A stretch of DNA of 64,000 nt from Lachnospiraceae bacterium (GCA_011959105.1 BLLU01000133.1:1-64000), one strand, 5' to 3'. Counted from the stretch's first letter, positions 9,577-18,532 are shown. Notes: generated by a model from the letters alone, not told the origin. Numbers and translations: made by a program.

Positions 9577-10419
9577 ATGAACAATTTAGAACTGAAAAAG
9601 CGTGCTAATGATGTTCGCAAGGGCATTGTCACTGCCGTACACAGTGCAAAGGCAGGACATCCCGGCGGGTCATTGTCGGCGGCAGACATGTTTACTTTCC
9701 TGTATTTTGAGGAGATGAATATTGATCCCCAGAGTCCCAAGAAGGAGGACAGAGACCGTTTTGTGCTTTCCAAGGGCCATACGGCTCCGGGTTTATATTC
9801 TGCCATGGCCAACAGGGGATATTTCCCGGTGGAGGACCTGACCACCCTGCGTAAGCTGGGATCCTATCTGCAGGGCCATCCCTGTGTACATATTCCCGGC
9901 GTAGACATGTCCTCCGGCTCTCTGGGACAGGGCGTCTCCGCCGCAGTGGGCATGGCGCTGGGCGCAAAGCTGGACAACAGGGATTTCCGTGTGTACACCA
10001 TGCTGGGAGACGGCGAACTGGAGGAAGGCCAGGTGTGGGAGGCTGCCATGTTTGCCGGACACCGCAAGCTGGATAATCTGTGCGTAATCGTGGACAATAA
10101 CAATCTGCAGATTGACGGCCCCATTGACCAGGTCTGCTCCCCCTATCCCATCGACAAGAAGTTTGAGGCGTTCAACTTCCACGTAATTACGATTGATGCC
10201 CATGATTTTGACCAGATCAGGGCGGCTTTCAAGGAGGCCAGGGAGACCAAGGGCATGCCTACCTGCATTGTGATGCACAGCCTGAAGGGCAAGGGTGTAT
10301 CCTTTATGGAGAATAGTGTGGACTGGCACGGCAAGGCTCCCAACGATGAGGAGTACGCGGTGGCTATGGCCGATCTGGACAAGATCGCGGCGGATTTAGA
10401 GAAGGAGGGGCAGGCGTAA
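9577..10419 (+). CDS. transketolase, N-terminal (thiamine diphosphate-binding) subunit
   Basis: A 280-residue N-terminal half of a split transketolase, the form common in Firmicutes. It binds thiamine diphosphate and Mg2+ and, together with the next gene, transfers two-carbon units between sugar phosphates. Motifs: AKAGHPGGSLSAADM, KGHTAPGLYSAMANRG, and GDGELEEGQVWEAAMFA with a later DNNNLQ (the GDG...N thiamine diphosphate site). The start at 9577 follows AGAAGGAGGAAGC; an in-frame codon 33 bp upstream lies on the wrong side of this site. The TAATG overlap with the C-terminal half implies coupled translation and equal dosage. Confidence 0.95.
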   Translation: MNNLELKKRANDVRKGIVTAVHSAKAGHPGGSLSAADMFTFLYFEEMNIDPQSPKKEDRDRFVLSKGHTAPGLYSAMANRGYFPVEDLTTLRKLGSYLQGHPCVHIPGVDMSSGSLGQGVSAAVGMALGAKLDNRDFRVYTMLGDGELEEGQVWEAAMFAGHRKLDNLCVIVDNNNLQIDGPIDQVCSPYPIDKKFEAFNFHVITIDAHDFDQIRAAFKEARETKGMPTCIVMHSLKGKGVSFMENSVDWHGKAPNDEEYAVAMADLDKIAADLEKEGQA

Positions 10420-11360
10420 TGGCAGACACAATCAAGAAAATCGCAACTCGTGAAAGCTATGGCAACGCGCTTAAGGAGTTGGCTGAGGAGTTTCCCCAGC
10501 TGGTAGTGCTGGACGCCGATCTGGCGGCGGCTACCAAGACGGGTATTTTTAAGAAAGCATATCCTGACAGACATATAGACTGCGGTATTGCGGAGTGCAA
10601 CATGGTGGGCATCGCAGCGGGCCTGGCTTCCGTGGGAAAGATTCCCTTTGTCAGTTCTTTTGCCATGTTTGCGGCGGGACGCGCTTATGAGCAGGTGCGC
10701 AACTCTGTGGGATATCCCCAGTTGAATGTTAAGATCGGCGCAACCCATGCCGGTATTACCGTGGGCGAGGACGGCGCAACTCACCAGTGTAATGAGGACC
10801 TGGCCCTGATGCGGACCATTCCCGGCATGGTGGTAATGTGTCCTTCCGATGATGTGGAGGCAAAGGCAGCCGTGCGTGCGGCTCTGGAGTATCAGGGTCC
10901 CGTTTACATCAGATTCGGCCGTGCCGCCGTGCCTGTGATCAATGACAAGCCGGATTACAAGTTTGAGATCGGCAAGGGAACAGTGGTGAGAGAAGGAAGC
11001 GATGTGACCATTGTGGCCACCGGTATCTGTGTGGACTCCGCGTTGGGAGCGGCGGAGAAGCTGGCGGCAGAAGGTGTCAGCGCAGAGGTAGTGAATATCT
11101 GCACCATCAAGCCTCTGGATGAGAAAATTATCATTGACAGCGCCAGGAAGACTGGCAAGGTAGTGACTGTAGAGGAGCATTCCGTCATCGGCGGTCTGGG
11201 AAGTGCAGTGTGCGACTGTCTCAGCGCAAATCTGCCTACTCCCGTCAAGAAGATCGGTATGCAGGATGTGTTCGGTGAATCCGGGTCCGCCTCAGCGCTG
11301 GTAGCCAAGTACGGCCTGGACGCAGAGGGCGTGTACAAATCGGTCAAGGAATTTTTGTAA
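10419..11360 (+). CDS. transketolase, C-terminal subunit
   Basis: A 313-residue partner of the preceding gene, supplying the pyrimidine-binding and C-terminal domains of transketolase. Features: DADLAAATKTGIF near the N-terminus, DCGIAECNMVGIAAGLASVG with the conserved catalytic Glu of the pyrimidine domain, the HAGITVGEDGATHQ substrate-binding block, and the C-terminal Rossmann-like domain from about residue 190. Its ATG overlaps the stop of the upstream half by one base. A hairpin terminator follows at 11383. With araD and rpe it completes an interlinked non-oxidative pentose phosphate set. Confidence 0.95.
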   Translation: MADTIKKIATRESYGNALKELAEEFPQLVVLDADLAAATKTGIFKKAYPDRHIDCGIAECNMVGIAAGLASVGKIPFVSSFAMFAAGRAYEQVRNSVGYPQLNVKIGATHAGITVGEDGATHQCNEDLALMRTIPGMVVMCPSDDVEAKAAVRAALEYQGPVYIRFGRAAVPVINDKPDYKFEIGKGTVVREGSDVTIVATGICVDSALGAAEKLAAEGVSAEVVNICTIKPLDEKIIIDSARKTGKVVTVEEHSVIGGLGSAVCDCLSANLPTPVKKIGMQDVFGESGSASALVAKYGLDAEGVYKSVKEFL

Positions 11361-11382
11361 GTTGAAGAATGAAAGATGAATT

Positions 11383-11410
11383 GAGGGGCTGCAGCAGCCC
11401 CTCTTTCTAT
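11383..11410 (+). terminator. terminator after the transketolase genes
   Basis: GAGGGGCTG (11383-11391) pairs with CAGCCCCTC (11395-11403) across a 3-nt loop, followed by TTTCTATT. It closes the pentose operon. Confidence 0.75.
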
Positions 11411-11458
11411 TGGATGATCTGCCGCCGTATTTACGTTGAAGGGGAGAAGAAAGCGCAG

Positions 11459-11484
11459 AAATTCTTAAGAAATTTTAAGAATTT
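11459..11484. promoter_or_regulatory. 10-bp inverted repeat, possible operator
   Basis: AAATTCTTAA (11459-11468) and TTAAGAATTT (11475-11484) are a perfect inverted repeat with a 6-nt spacer, just upstream of the amidase promoter. It may be an operator; the regulator is unknown. Confidence 0.35.
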
Positions 11485-11488
11485 ATAG

Positions 11489-11517
11489 AGGAATATGATG
11501 CAATTTCATGCTATACT
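11489..11517 (+). promoter_or_regulatory. candidate extended -10 promoter of the amidase gene
   Basis: TATACT (11512-11517) is preceded by TGC (extended -10). The -35 at the correct spacing (AGGAAT) is poor. The start codon lies 40 nt downstream. Confidence 0.45.
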
Positions 11518-11557
11518 TAACTCATAAACGACAGAGAAAGAGGGCAGGAGAAGGACA

Positions 11558-12658
11558 ATGGGGGCATTGTATGACGAAGAGGAAGAATTGGATTTTTCTT
11601 TTTTAAAGCAAAGTGTCCGACAGCAGCCGAAAGGAGCGGCAGAGAGACGCAGGACGGTTGAAGGCAGCAGGGATAAAAAGGCCAATTCGATATCCCAGAG
11701 CAGGCAAGTACAGATGATCCAGGGCATAAACCGGCAGAGCCGTACCGCTCCGGGCAGTAGTCGGCAGATACAGGCGCGCCGGAGCAGGCGGGGAACAGCT
11801 ATACCAAAGGGAGACAAACGGAGCAGAGCGCCCCAGGGCCGAAGCGGAGAAGTGCGGGAGATACGGGGCAAAAACAGGAACGGCACCGGACGTCCGGCCA
11901 CAATGCAGGAGAAGCAGGCGATGCTGGCGGCCAGAAAGAAGCGCCGTCTGCGTCGTCAGAGACAGCTGCTGACGGCGATGCTGTGTATACTGTTGGCGGG
12001 GACTGCCCTGGTCGCTCTTTGGTTACGGCAGGAAGTACCGGAGCCGATGAGGGAGACCGGCGGCCAGACAGTGTCCCAGGTACAGGCGGAGGGAACAGGC
12101 CAGGACTTCGTATGGGGGACTGTCCAGGGGATCCCGGAAAGCCAGTTCAACGGGCATCCGGAATGGACGGAGGATTTTCTGACCATCAGTGAGTATTCCC
12201 GCCCCGGGGAACCGTTGGAGGAGGTTAAAAACATATTCGTGCATTATACGGCCAATCCGAATACCAGTGCCGCACAGAACCGCAATTATTTCGAGAATCT
12301 GAAAGACAATCATGACGTTCGCGGAGCCAGCGCCCATTTTATCATAGGCATTAACGGGGAGATCCTGCAGATCGTACCGCTGGATGAAATCGCTTATGCG
12401 GTGCAGACCCGGAACGGGGATTCCATCTCGATAGAATGTTGCTTTAAAAACCAGAACGGACAATTTACCCAGGAGACTTATGACAGTCTGATTGAATTGC
12501 TTGCGTGGCTGGTAAGCACATATCAGTTGGAGCCGGATGACATACTGCGGCATTATGATTGCGGCGGCAAGAAATGCCCGCTGTATTATGTGGATCATGA
12601 GGATGCCTGGAGAATTCTGAAGCAGGATGTAGCGGATCGCATTGCCGGACTGCAGTGA
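11558..12658 (+). CDS. membrane-anchored N-acetylmuramoyl-L-alanine amidase (Amidase_2/PGRP fold)
   Basis: Cell-wall hydrolase of 366 residues that should cut the amide bond between muramic acid and the stem peptide. Residues 1-136 are hydrophilic, very rich in Arg, Gln and Ser and predicted cytoplasmic. A membrane segment follows (about 137-156), and the C-terminal half is an extracellular Amidase_2 domain. The zinc ligands are visible: H229 in VHYTAN, H332 in RHYD and C340 in KKCP, as in T7 lysozyme and PGRP-type amidases. ASAHFIIGINGEILQIVP is the core sheet. The ATG at 11558 follows GGAGAAGGA. The long basic cytoplasmic segment is unusual for the family and could bind nucleic acid or a division protein. 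Confidence 0.85.
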   Translation: MGALYDEEEELDFSFLKQSVRQQPKGAAERRRTVEGSRDKKANSISQSRQVQMIQGINRQSRTAPGSSRQIQARRSRRGTAIPKGDKRSRAPQGRSGEVREIRGKNRNGTGRPATMQEKQAMLAARKKRRLRRQRQLLTAMLCILLAGTALVALWLRQEVPEPMRETGGQTVSQVQAEGTGQDFVWGTVQGIPESQFNGHPEWTEDFLTISEYSRPGEPLEEVKNIFVHYTANPNTSAAQNRNYFENLKDNHDVRGASAHFIIGINGEILQIVPLDEIAYAVQTRNGDSISIECCFKNQNGQFTQETYDSLIELLAWLVSTYQLEPDDILRHYDCGGKKCPLYYVDHEDAWRILKQDVADRIAGLQ

Positions 12659-12689
12659 GTTGTCTTACGGCGCTTCCCACAGAAAACAG

Positions 12690-12718
12690 TTGCGATAGAG
12701 GAGGGAATTTGGTAAAAT
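12690..12718 (+). promoter_or_regulatory. sigma-A promoter of rpe
   Basis: TTGCGA (12690-12695), 17-nt spacer, TAAAAT (12713-12718), about 30 nt before the start codon. Confidence 0.5.
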
Positions 12719-12752
12719 ATTCAGTGAAATGAGGAAAGCGGAGGTCATGTCA

Positions 12753-13409
12753 ATGAACATTTTATCCCCCTCCATTCTGGCTGCGGATTTCTGGCAGTTG
12801 GGACGGCAGATAGAGCAAGTGCAGCGCTCCGGAGCGCAATATTTACATATAGATGTGATGGACGGCTTTTTTGTGCCTTCCATTTCTTTTGGGATGCCGG
12901 TGATCACTTCTCTGCGGAAGTGTACTGACATCTTTTTTGATGTGCATATAATGATCCGGGAGCCGGAGCGGTATGCGGCCCAGTTCGTGGCCTGCGGCGC
13001 GGATCTGGTGACTTTCCACCTGGAAGCTACAGAGCATGTGCAGCAAACCATTGACGCCATCCGGCAGGCAGGGGCCAGGGTGGGCATCAGTATCAAGCCG
13101 GATACCCCTGCGGAGGCGGTTTTTCCCTGGCTGGAGCAGGTGGATATGGTGTTGGTAATGACGGTGGAACCGGGCTTTGGGGGTCAAAAGTATATGGACA
13201 GCTGCACAGAAAAAATCCGGCGCGTAAGGGCGGCGGTTACGGAGAGAAAGCTGCGGGTGGACGTGGAGATAGACGGCGGCGTGACGGCGGATAACATAGG
13301 GATTCCCCTGGCCGCAGGGGCCAATGTGATTGTGGCGGGGTCGGCGGTATTCCAGGGGGATATCGAAGAGAACGTCCACAAATTAATGGCACAGATGGGA
13401 AACTCATAA
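12753..13409 (+). CDS. rpe: ribulose-phosphate 3-epimerase
   Basis: TIM-barrel epimerase of 218 residues that interconverts D-ribulose 5-phosphate and D-xylulose 5-phosphate. Motifs: LSPSILAADFWQLG at the N-terminus, HIDVMDGFFVPSISFG (metal-binding His and catalytic Asp), FFDVHIMI, VLVMTVEPGFGGQKY (phosphate-binding) and VEIDGGVT with the second catalytic Asp. I start at ATG 12753 because GGAGG lies 8 nt upstream; in-frame ATGs 6 and 24 bp earlier are less well placed. It stands apart from the main pentose operon with its own promoter. Allulose-6-phosphate epimerases are close relatives and are not fully excluded. Confidence 0.9.
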   Translation: MNILSPSILAADFWQLGRQIEQVQRSGAQYLHIDVMDGFFVPSISFGMPVITSLRKCTDIFFDVHIMIREPERYAAQFVACGADLVTFHLEATEHVQQTIDAIRQAGARVGISIKPDTPAEAVFPWLEQVDMVLVMTVEPGFGGQKYMDSCTEKIRRVRAAVTERKLRVDVEIDGGVTADNIGIPLAAGANVIVAGSAVFQGDIEENVHKLMAQMGNS

Positions 13410-13412
13410 ACG

Positions 13413-13457
13413 GCATATTCCCGGAAAGCGCACGGCAATGGACCGCCGGGAATATGC
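13413..13457. other. 12-bp perfect inverted repeat between rpe and the GH2 gene
   Basis: GCATATTCCCGG (13413-13424) pairs with CCGGGAATATGC (13446-13457), with a 21-nt loop and no T-run after it. It starts 4 bp after the rpe stop codon. It may be a weak terminator, an attenuator before the glycosidase gene, or an operator. Confidence 0.5.
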
Positions 13458-13483
13458 GCGACTCTAATTAAGAAAGGGGCATT

Positions 13484-16400
13484 ATGAACCGGAGAGTACT
13501 TTTTAACACAGGCTGGCAATTTGCCAAGACGGCATTGGGCGTTTCCTATGAGCAGAAAGAAGTCTGGCAGGCAGGCTTAAAGCCGGTGGCGCTGCCTCAT
13601 GACTGGCTGATCTGTCAGACGGACAAATTGTACGAGGACGGCATCGGCTGGTATGCCAGGGACTGGCAGGTTGAAAAGAAGGCCGGTCAGCGGATTCATC
13701 TGCGCTTTGACGGCGTGTATATGGATTCTGCCCTTTATGTCAACGACAGATTGGTGGGAGAATGGAAATACGGTTATTCCACATTTGAATACGATGTGAC
13801 GGATGCCCTTCGGGAAGGGGAAAACCGGCTGGTTATGCGTGTGGTCCACCAGTCTCCCAACAGCCGCTGGTACAGCGGCGCCGGCATTTATCGGAATGTG
13901 TGGCAGATGACGGTGCCGGATGTACATGTGGCAAGCGACGGCATATACCTTACCTCCCGAAAGACGGAAGAGGGATTTGTTCTGGGGATTGAGACGGAAC
14001 TGGTGGACGGCCGGGGCGGCGTGCCGATTTTGGAAGAAGGAAAATACCGGCTTCGGTATACGCTGTGGGAGGACATGAAGGAGGAGCCGGAAGAAGTTTC
14101 CGGTTCTGACTGCAGGGCAGTGCAGGTCTGGCAGCACACTTTGGACTGCCGGCTTGAGGAGGCCAAAATGGATGACCGGGTGGTACTGGCCCCGGACGGA
14201 CGCAGGCTGGAGCACGGCGCCCGCTTTGCCTGCCGGTATGCGGTGGAGGCTCCCCGTCTGTGGGATGTGGAGGACCCGTACCTGTATACATTACAGGCGG
14301 AACTGCTGAAGGATGGGGAGGTAATCCAGGAGGAGAGTCTGAAGACAGGTTTTTGCAGCAAGGAGTTTACCCCTGAGCTGGGATTTGTGTTAAACGGCAG
14401 AAAACTGCGTCTGAACGGTGTCTGTGAACATCATGACCTGGGTGCGCTGGGAGCCGCTTTTTCCAAAGAGGTCATGCGCAGGAAATTTTTAAAACTCCGC
14501 GGCATGGGCGTCAACGCCCTGCGTACTTCCCACAATATGCCTGCGCCGGAGGTCATGGAACTGGCGGACGAACTGGGATTTTTGGTGGTGGCGGAAGCCT
14601 TTGACATGTGGGAGATGCCCAAGACCCAATATGACTATGCCCGCTTTTTCGTAGATTGGGCCGAGACGGATGTGCGAAGCTGGGTGCGCCGGGATCGCAG
14701 CCATGTGAGCCTGCTGATGTGGAGTATCGGCAATGAAATTTATGATACCCATGCGGATGAGCATGGACAGGAGATTACCCGCAGGCTGGTGCATTTTGTG
14801 CGGCAGCATGACCCGGAGGAAAACGCCCCCTGCACCATCGGCAGCAATTATATGCCCTGGGAGGGAGCACAGAAATGCGCGGATATCACCAAGATGGCAG
14901 GGTACAACTACGCGGAAGGTTACTATGAGGCACATCATAAACAGTATCCCGATTGGGTGATCTACGGCAGCGAGACGGCCTCTGTGGTAAAAAGCCGGGG
15001 AATCTATCATTTTCCTCTGGAACGTTCCATCCTGACTGACGAGGACGAGCAATGTTCCTCTCTGGGCAACAGCGCTACCAGCTGGGGGGCTAAGAGTGAA
15101 GAGTATTGTATAACTGCGGATCGGGATACAGCCTTTTCCTGCGGGCAATTCCTGTGGACAGGATTTGACTATATTGGGGAGCCCACTCCCTATCAGACCA
15201 AGAACAGCTATTTTGGGCAGATAGATACGGCGGGGATTCCCAAGGATGCCTACTACATTTATAAAGGGGAGTGGACCGACGGGGTTAAAGAGCCTTTTGT
15301 CCATATCTTTCCCTACTGGGATTTTAATCCGGGTCAGATCATAGATGTGCGGGTTGCCAGCAATCAGCCCAAAGTAGAACTGTTTGAAAACGGCATCTCC
15401 CAGGGAATATTTGAGATGAAACACAGGGCAGGTACGGGGAGTCAGTTGGTGGGAAACTGGCGTCTGGGCTTTCGACCGGGTATCATCAGCGCGGTGGGGT
15501 ACGATGGGGAAGGGAATGAGACGGCAAGGGATAGCCGCATTTCCAGCGGCGATTCTGCGGCGCTGGTATTGAAGGCGGAGAAAATGGAGGGCAGCCGGAT
15601 TCTGACCTGGCAGGGCAGCCCCGCAGGAGGTGTGGAGACTATCCCGGCGGACTATATGGCTCTGACAGCCAACGGAGAAGATATGTTGTTTGTGGAGATC
15701 TCCACAGTGGATGAAGAGGGACGCCCGGTGGAAAATGCCGGCGATTATGTGGAAGTGGAAGTGGACGGGCCCGGACGTCTGGTGGGCCTGGACAATGGGG
15801 ACAGCACGGATTACGATCCTTACAAGGGAACGATCCGTAAACTTTTCAGCGGCAGGCTGATGGCGATGATTGCCGTGGAAGACCGGCCGGGAGAAATCCG
15901 GGTGACAGTGAGGGACGCTCGCAGGAGCAGGCATCTGGGAGAATTGCCTGCCTATACCCGGGCGGATCAAAGCGACTGTGCCCGGCGGATCCGGCAGGCT
16001 GCGGCGACGGATCTGCTGCGGGATGCCGGCCTGTGCATCACCGTATTGCCCGGCCGGGTCCGGGAAGGACTGGCCCTGAAAACCTCCAACCGTTTCATGC
16101 CCCTGGCCCGAGTACCTGTGGGTTATGTGCCGGTGCGCAAATTGGAACTGAAGCGCGATGAGGCCTGGGAGGCCAACACCGGAGAAAAATCTGCAGATCC
16201 TCGGGCTTCCCGGTCCCATGGGGACTGGACGGTTCTGGGGCCGGAGAAAAGACAGGTGGCGGTGCAGGCAGTCTGCCATCCGGCATCTGCCACGGATCAG
16301 GAGATTTTGTGGAAAGCCGTGAATGGTTCCGGCATTGAGACCAATGTGGCATCTGTGGAGGCCCATGGTTCCCGGGCGGTGATAACGGCTCTGGGGGACG

Positions 16401-17251
16401 GAAGTTTCCATGTGCGCTGCATGGTGAAAAACGGTACAGACAAGGTCAAATTGATTTCCCAGATGGAATTTGTGATAGAAAATATGGGCCCTGCCACTAT
16501 GGATCCCTACAATTTTGTAGTGGGCGGTCTGTTCAACTGTCAGCAGGGTACGGTACTCAGCGGCATACAAAACGCTGCTTCCACTGCCAGAGAAGGACTC
16601 ACGGCAGTGGGGTACTCCGGACTGGATTTCGGTGATTACGGTTCGGATGAGATAACGGTGTCGATTTTTGCCAACAGCAATGATCCTCAGTTTATACAGT
16701 TTTGGGAAGGCCTTCCGGGCCGGGAGGGCAGTGAACTGCTCTACGACGGCGTATACCACAAGCAGAGCCAATGGCAGATATTTCAGCCGGAGACCTATAA
16801 ATTGAAAAAGCGCCTGCGGGGGCAGACTACCCTCAGCATCTGCACCAAGGCGTCTATGGAACTGGGAGGCTTCGTATTCACCAGGGTTAATAAGGCTACC
16901 CAACGGCAGTATGTGGTGGAAAACAGGCAGATTTACGGAGATAGTTTCACTGTGACGAAAGAAGCCATAGAGGGTATCGGCAATAATGTGTCTCTGGAAT
17001 ATGCGGATATGGATTTTGGAGAACAGGGTATCAGCAGCATTTCCATCTGCGGCCGCACGCCTCTGGCCAAAAACACGATCCATGTGCGGTTTGTGGGTGA
17101 GGAGAGCCTGAATCAGATTGTGGAGTTCCCCCATGAGGAGGAGTATGCGGTGCACCGTTTTGAACTACAGCCGGTGAAAGGGCTGCAGAAGGTAGTGTTT
17201 GTATTCCTGCCGGGGTGCGATTTTGACTTTTCATGGTTCCAGTTCGCGTGA
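13484..17251 (+). CDS. glycoside hydrolase family 2 protein with C-terminal extension (beta-galactosidase-like)
   Basis: A 1255-residue retaining glycosidase of family GH2. The order is an N-terminal sugar-binding domain (about 1-170), an immunoglobulin-like domain, a TIM barrel (about 300-600), a DUF4982-like beta domain and a C-terminal region of some 600 residues that probably includes a carbohydrate-binding module. The acid/base is E418 in SIGNE and the nucleophile is E497 in YGSETAS. RTSHNMPAPEVMELADELG is the barrel's conserved block. There is no signal peptide, so it should act on imported oligosaccharides. The ATG at 13484 follows AGAAAGG. Beta-galactosidase is the commonest activity in this subgroup, but glucuronidase or others are possible. 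Confidence 0.88.
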   Translation: MNRRVLFNTGWQFAKTALGVSYEQKEVWQAGLKPVALPHDWLICQTDKLYEDGIGWYARDWQVEKKAGQRIHLRFDGVYMDSALYVNDRLVGEWKYGYSTFEYDVTDALREGENRLVMRVVHQSPNSRWYSGAGIYRNVWQMTVPDVHVASDGIYLTSRKTEEGFVLGIETELVDGRGGVPILEEGKYRLRYTLWEDMKEEPEEVSGSDCRAVQVWQHTLDCRLEEAKMDDRVVLAPDGRRLEHGARFACRYAVEAPRLWDVEDPYLYTLQAELLKDGEVIQEESLKTGFCSKEFTPELGFVLNGRKLRLNGVCEHHDLGALGAAFSKEVMRRKFLKLRGMGVNALRTSHNMPAPEVMELADELGFLVVAEAFDMWEMPKTQYDYARFFVDWAETDVRSWVRRDRSHVSLLMWSIGNEIYDTHADEHGQEITRRLVHFVRQHDPEENAPCTIGSNYMPWEGAQKCADITKMAGYNYAEGYYEAHHKQYPDWVIYGSETASVVKSRGIYHFPLERSILTDEDEQCSSLGNSATSWGAKSEEYCITADRDTAFSCGQFLWTGFDYIGEPTPYQTKNSYFGQIDTAGIPKDAYYIYKGEWTDGVKEPFVHIFPYWDFNPGQIIDVRVASNQPKVELFENGISQGIFEMKHRAGTGSQLVGNWRLGFRPGIISAVGYDGEGNETARDSRISSGDSAALVLKAEKMEGSRILTWQGSPAGGVETIPADYMALTANGEDMLFVEISTVDEEGRPVENAGDYVEVEVDGPGRLVGLDNGDSTDYDPYKGTIRKLFSGRLMAMIAVEDRPGEIRVTVRDARRSRHLGELPAYTRADQSDCARRIRQAAATDLLRDAGLCITVLPGRVREGLALKTSNRFMPLARVPVGYVPVRKLELKRDEAWEANTGEKSADPRASRSHGDWTVLGPEKRQVAVQAVCHPASATDQEILWKAVNGSGIETNVASVEAHGSRAVITALGDGSFHVRCMVKNGTDKVKLISQMEFVIENMGPATMDPYNFVVGGLFNCQQGTVLSGIQNAASTAREGLTAVGYSGLDFGDYGSDEITVSIFANSNDPQFIQFWEGLPGREGSELLYDGVYHKQSQWQIFQPETYKLKKRLRGQTTLSICTKASMELGGFVFTRVNKATQRQYVVENRQIYGDSFTVTKEAIEGIGNNVSLEYADMDFGEQGISSISICGRTPLAKNTIHVRFVGEESLNQIVEFPHEEEYAVHRFELQPVKGLQKVVFVFLPGCDFDFSWFQFA

Positions 17252-17264
17252 AATGGATGATAAT

Positions 17265-17292
17265 AGGGGCGGCCAATGGCCGCCCCTGCTTT
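17265..17292. terminator. terminator between convergent genes
   Basis: AGGGGCGGCC (17265-17274), 3-nt loop, GGCCGCCCCT (17278-17287), then GCTTTG. It ends the GH2 transcript and may also serve the convergent gene at 17317. Confidence 0.65.
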
Positions 17293-17316
17293 GTTACATA
17301 AAGGAAGGCAGTTCTG

Positions 17317-18045
17317 TCACTCTTTGTCAACGGGAAAGAAGATCTTGGTCAGTGCGTCCAGAAGACATTCTACTGCGGCTCCCCCCAGAAAAAGGATCCA
17401 GGTAATATACCATGCATGGGTAGCGAAACTGATGATAAAATAAAAAATCACAATCAAAAGCCACATTAGCCCTTCCAGGCTGCCCTTGATCTGCTTAAAG
17501 CGCTTGCGGCGCCGTTTTCTGATTTCGGAGTTTGCGGCAGCCCCGCCGGCAGTATAATCGGACAATTCCGCAGGAGGCTGGATCCTGCGGGCATATATCA
17601 GCAGTGAAGTCGGTACAATACAGATCAACAGAGCAATGCCGACTCCCAGAATGTTCAGGTTTCGGCCATCGAAATAAAGTAACTTTATGTTATACCAGTG
17701 CAGCAGGAGAGAGAATATGAACACTGCGCCGGCCAGCAGGAAAAGTCCGGCGGATACTGCGGTCAGCGCCGCTTTCTTTTCCTGGGCCTCCCGTGCCCAT
17801 TGCAGATAATAAGCCTGAGAGTAGTCTTCATCCGGGCCCATCTCCGCGAAAAGCTGCTCTACATTGCCGATGGAACTCACCACCTGTTGAAATGCTTCAT
17901 CCTCGTTATATCCCCGCAAAGTCAGATCGTTATATTTTTCCAGGGCGTTGGCAATCAATTCTTCCTTCAATTCCAGTGTGCGGCGGTTTATCGGACCATT
18001 CTCAAACAGCTGATCCATATACTTTCTGATTCGCAGATTATCCAT
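17317..18045 (-). CDS. membrane protein with N-terminal permease-prefix/DUF1700-like helical region
   Basis: A 242-residue protein with a cytoplasmic N-terminal helical domain (about residues 1-75; ENGPINRRTLELKEELIANA, then a GYNEDEAFQQVVSSIG-like repeat unit). Four membrane segments follow in two pairs (about 95-150 and 195-235), separated by a very basic cytoplasmic stretch RKRRRKRFKQ. This layout is typical of small membrane proteins encoded directly behind PadR regulators in Clostridia. It lies 54 bp downstream of padR in the same orientation, so both should share one transcript and one regulation. The biochemical role is unknown; a membrane-stress or transporter-modulating role is only inferred. 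Confidence 0.75.
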   Translation of the reverse strand: MDNLRIRKYMDQLFENGPINRRTLELKEELIANALEKYNDLTLRGYNEDEAFQQVVSSIGNVEQLFAEMGPDEDYSQAYYLQWAREAQEKKAALTAVSAGLFLLAGAVFIFSLLLHWYNIKLLYFDGRNLNILGVGIALLICIVPTSLLIYARRIQPPAELSDYTAGGAAANSEIRKRRRKRFKQIKGSLEGLMWLLIVIFYFIISFATHAWYITWILFLGGAAVECLLDALTKIFFPVDKE

Positions 18046-18099
18046 AATGCCGGGCGCTTGCAGGCGCCCCCTCCTTTGCTGTATTTATAATGCCGATGT

Positions 18100-18432
18100 T
18101 CATTGAGCAGGTTCCAACAACCGGTCGATCATCGCCTTGGCCTCCTTCCATTCCCGAAGTCCCCGTTCACAGGCTTTGCGTCCTTCCTGGGTGATGGAGT
18201 AGTAGCGGCGGCGTGCCCCTACTTTTTCATCCCCCCAATAAGCGGTGATGTAGCCTGCCTGTTCCAGCCTGCGGAAGGCAGTATACAGGGTGGCTTCCTT
18301 CAATTCATATCGGTTGTCCGTCTTACGCAGTATGTCCTTATTGATCTGGTAGCCATAACTGTCATGTTCCATCAGGTTGGCCAGAATGATGGTTTCCGTG
18401 TGCCCACGGATAATATCGGCGGTAATTGACAT
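18100..18432 (-). CDS. PadR family transcriptional regulator
   Basis: A 110-residue winged-helix repressor of the short PadR type (PadR-s2). It shows ETIILANLMEHDSYGYQINKD for the first helices, then YTAFRRLEQAGYITAYW for recognition helix and wing, and RRRYYSITQEGRKACERGL for the end of the wing. It should dimerise through its C-terminal helix. Its promoter at 18533-18561 is a perfect consensus, and a 14-bp palindrome overlaps the -35, which fits autorepression. The downstream membrane gene is its probable cotranscribed partner. The ligand is unknown. Confidence 0.92.
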   Translation of the reverse strand: MSITADIIRGHTETIILANLMEHDSYGYQINKDILRKTDNRYELKEATLYTAFRRLEQAGYITAYWGDEKVGARRRYYSITQEGRKACERGLREWKEAKAMIDRLLEPAQ

Positions 18433-18481
18433 GGGTGAGGCCTTTCTTTATACATTTCCGGGTTACTAAAAATAAAATACA

Positions 18482-18503
18482 TATTCAGGTAGGAGCCTGA
18501 ATA
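18482..18503. other. hairpin in the padR leader
   Basis: TATTCAGG (18482-18489) and CCTGAATA (18496-18503) form an 8-bp perfect inverted repeat with a 6-nt loop inside the predicted 5' leader of padR. It may be a second operator half or an RNA hairpin. Confidence 0.4.
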
Positions 18504-18532
18504 AATCCACATGACTCGATAATTATATATAG

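Noticed and set aside
14489-17155. 888-codon frame antisense to the GH2 gene
   Set aside because: Mirror frame of a G+C-rich gene; composition rich in His, Arg and Pro, no domains, and the plus strand has complete catalytic motifs.
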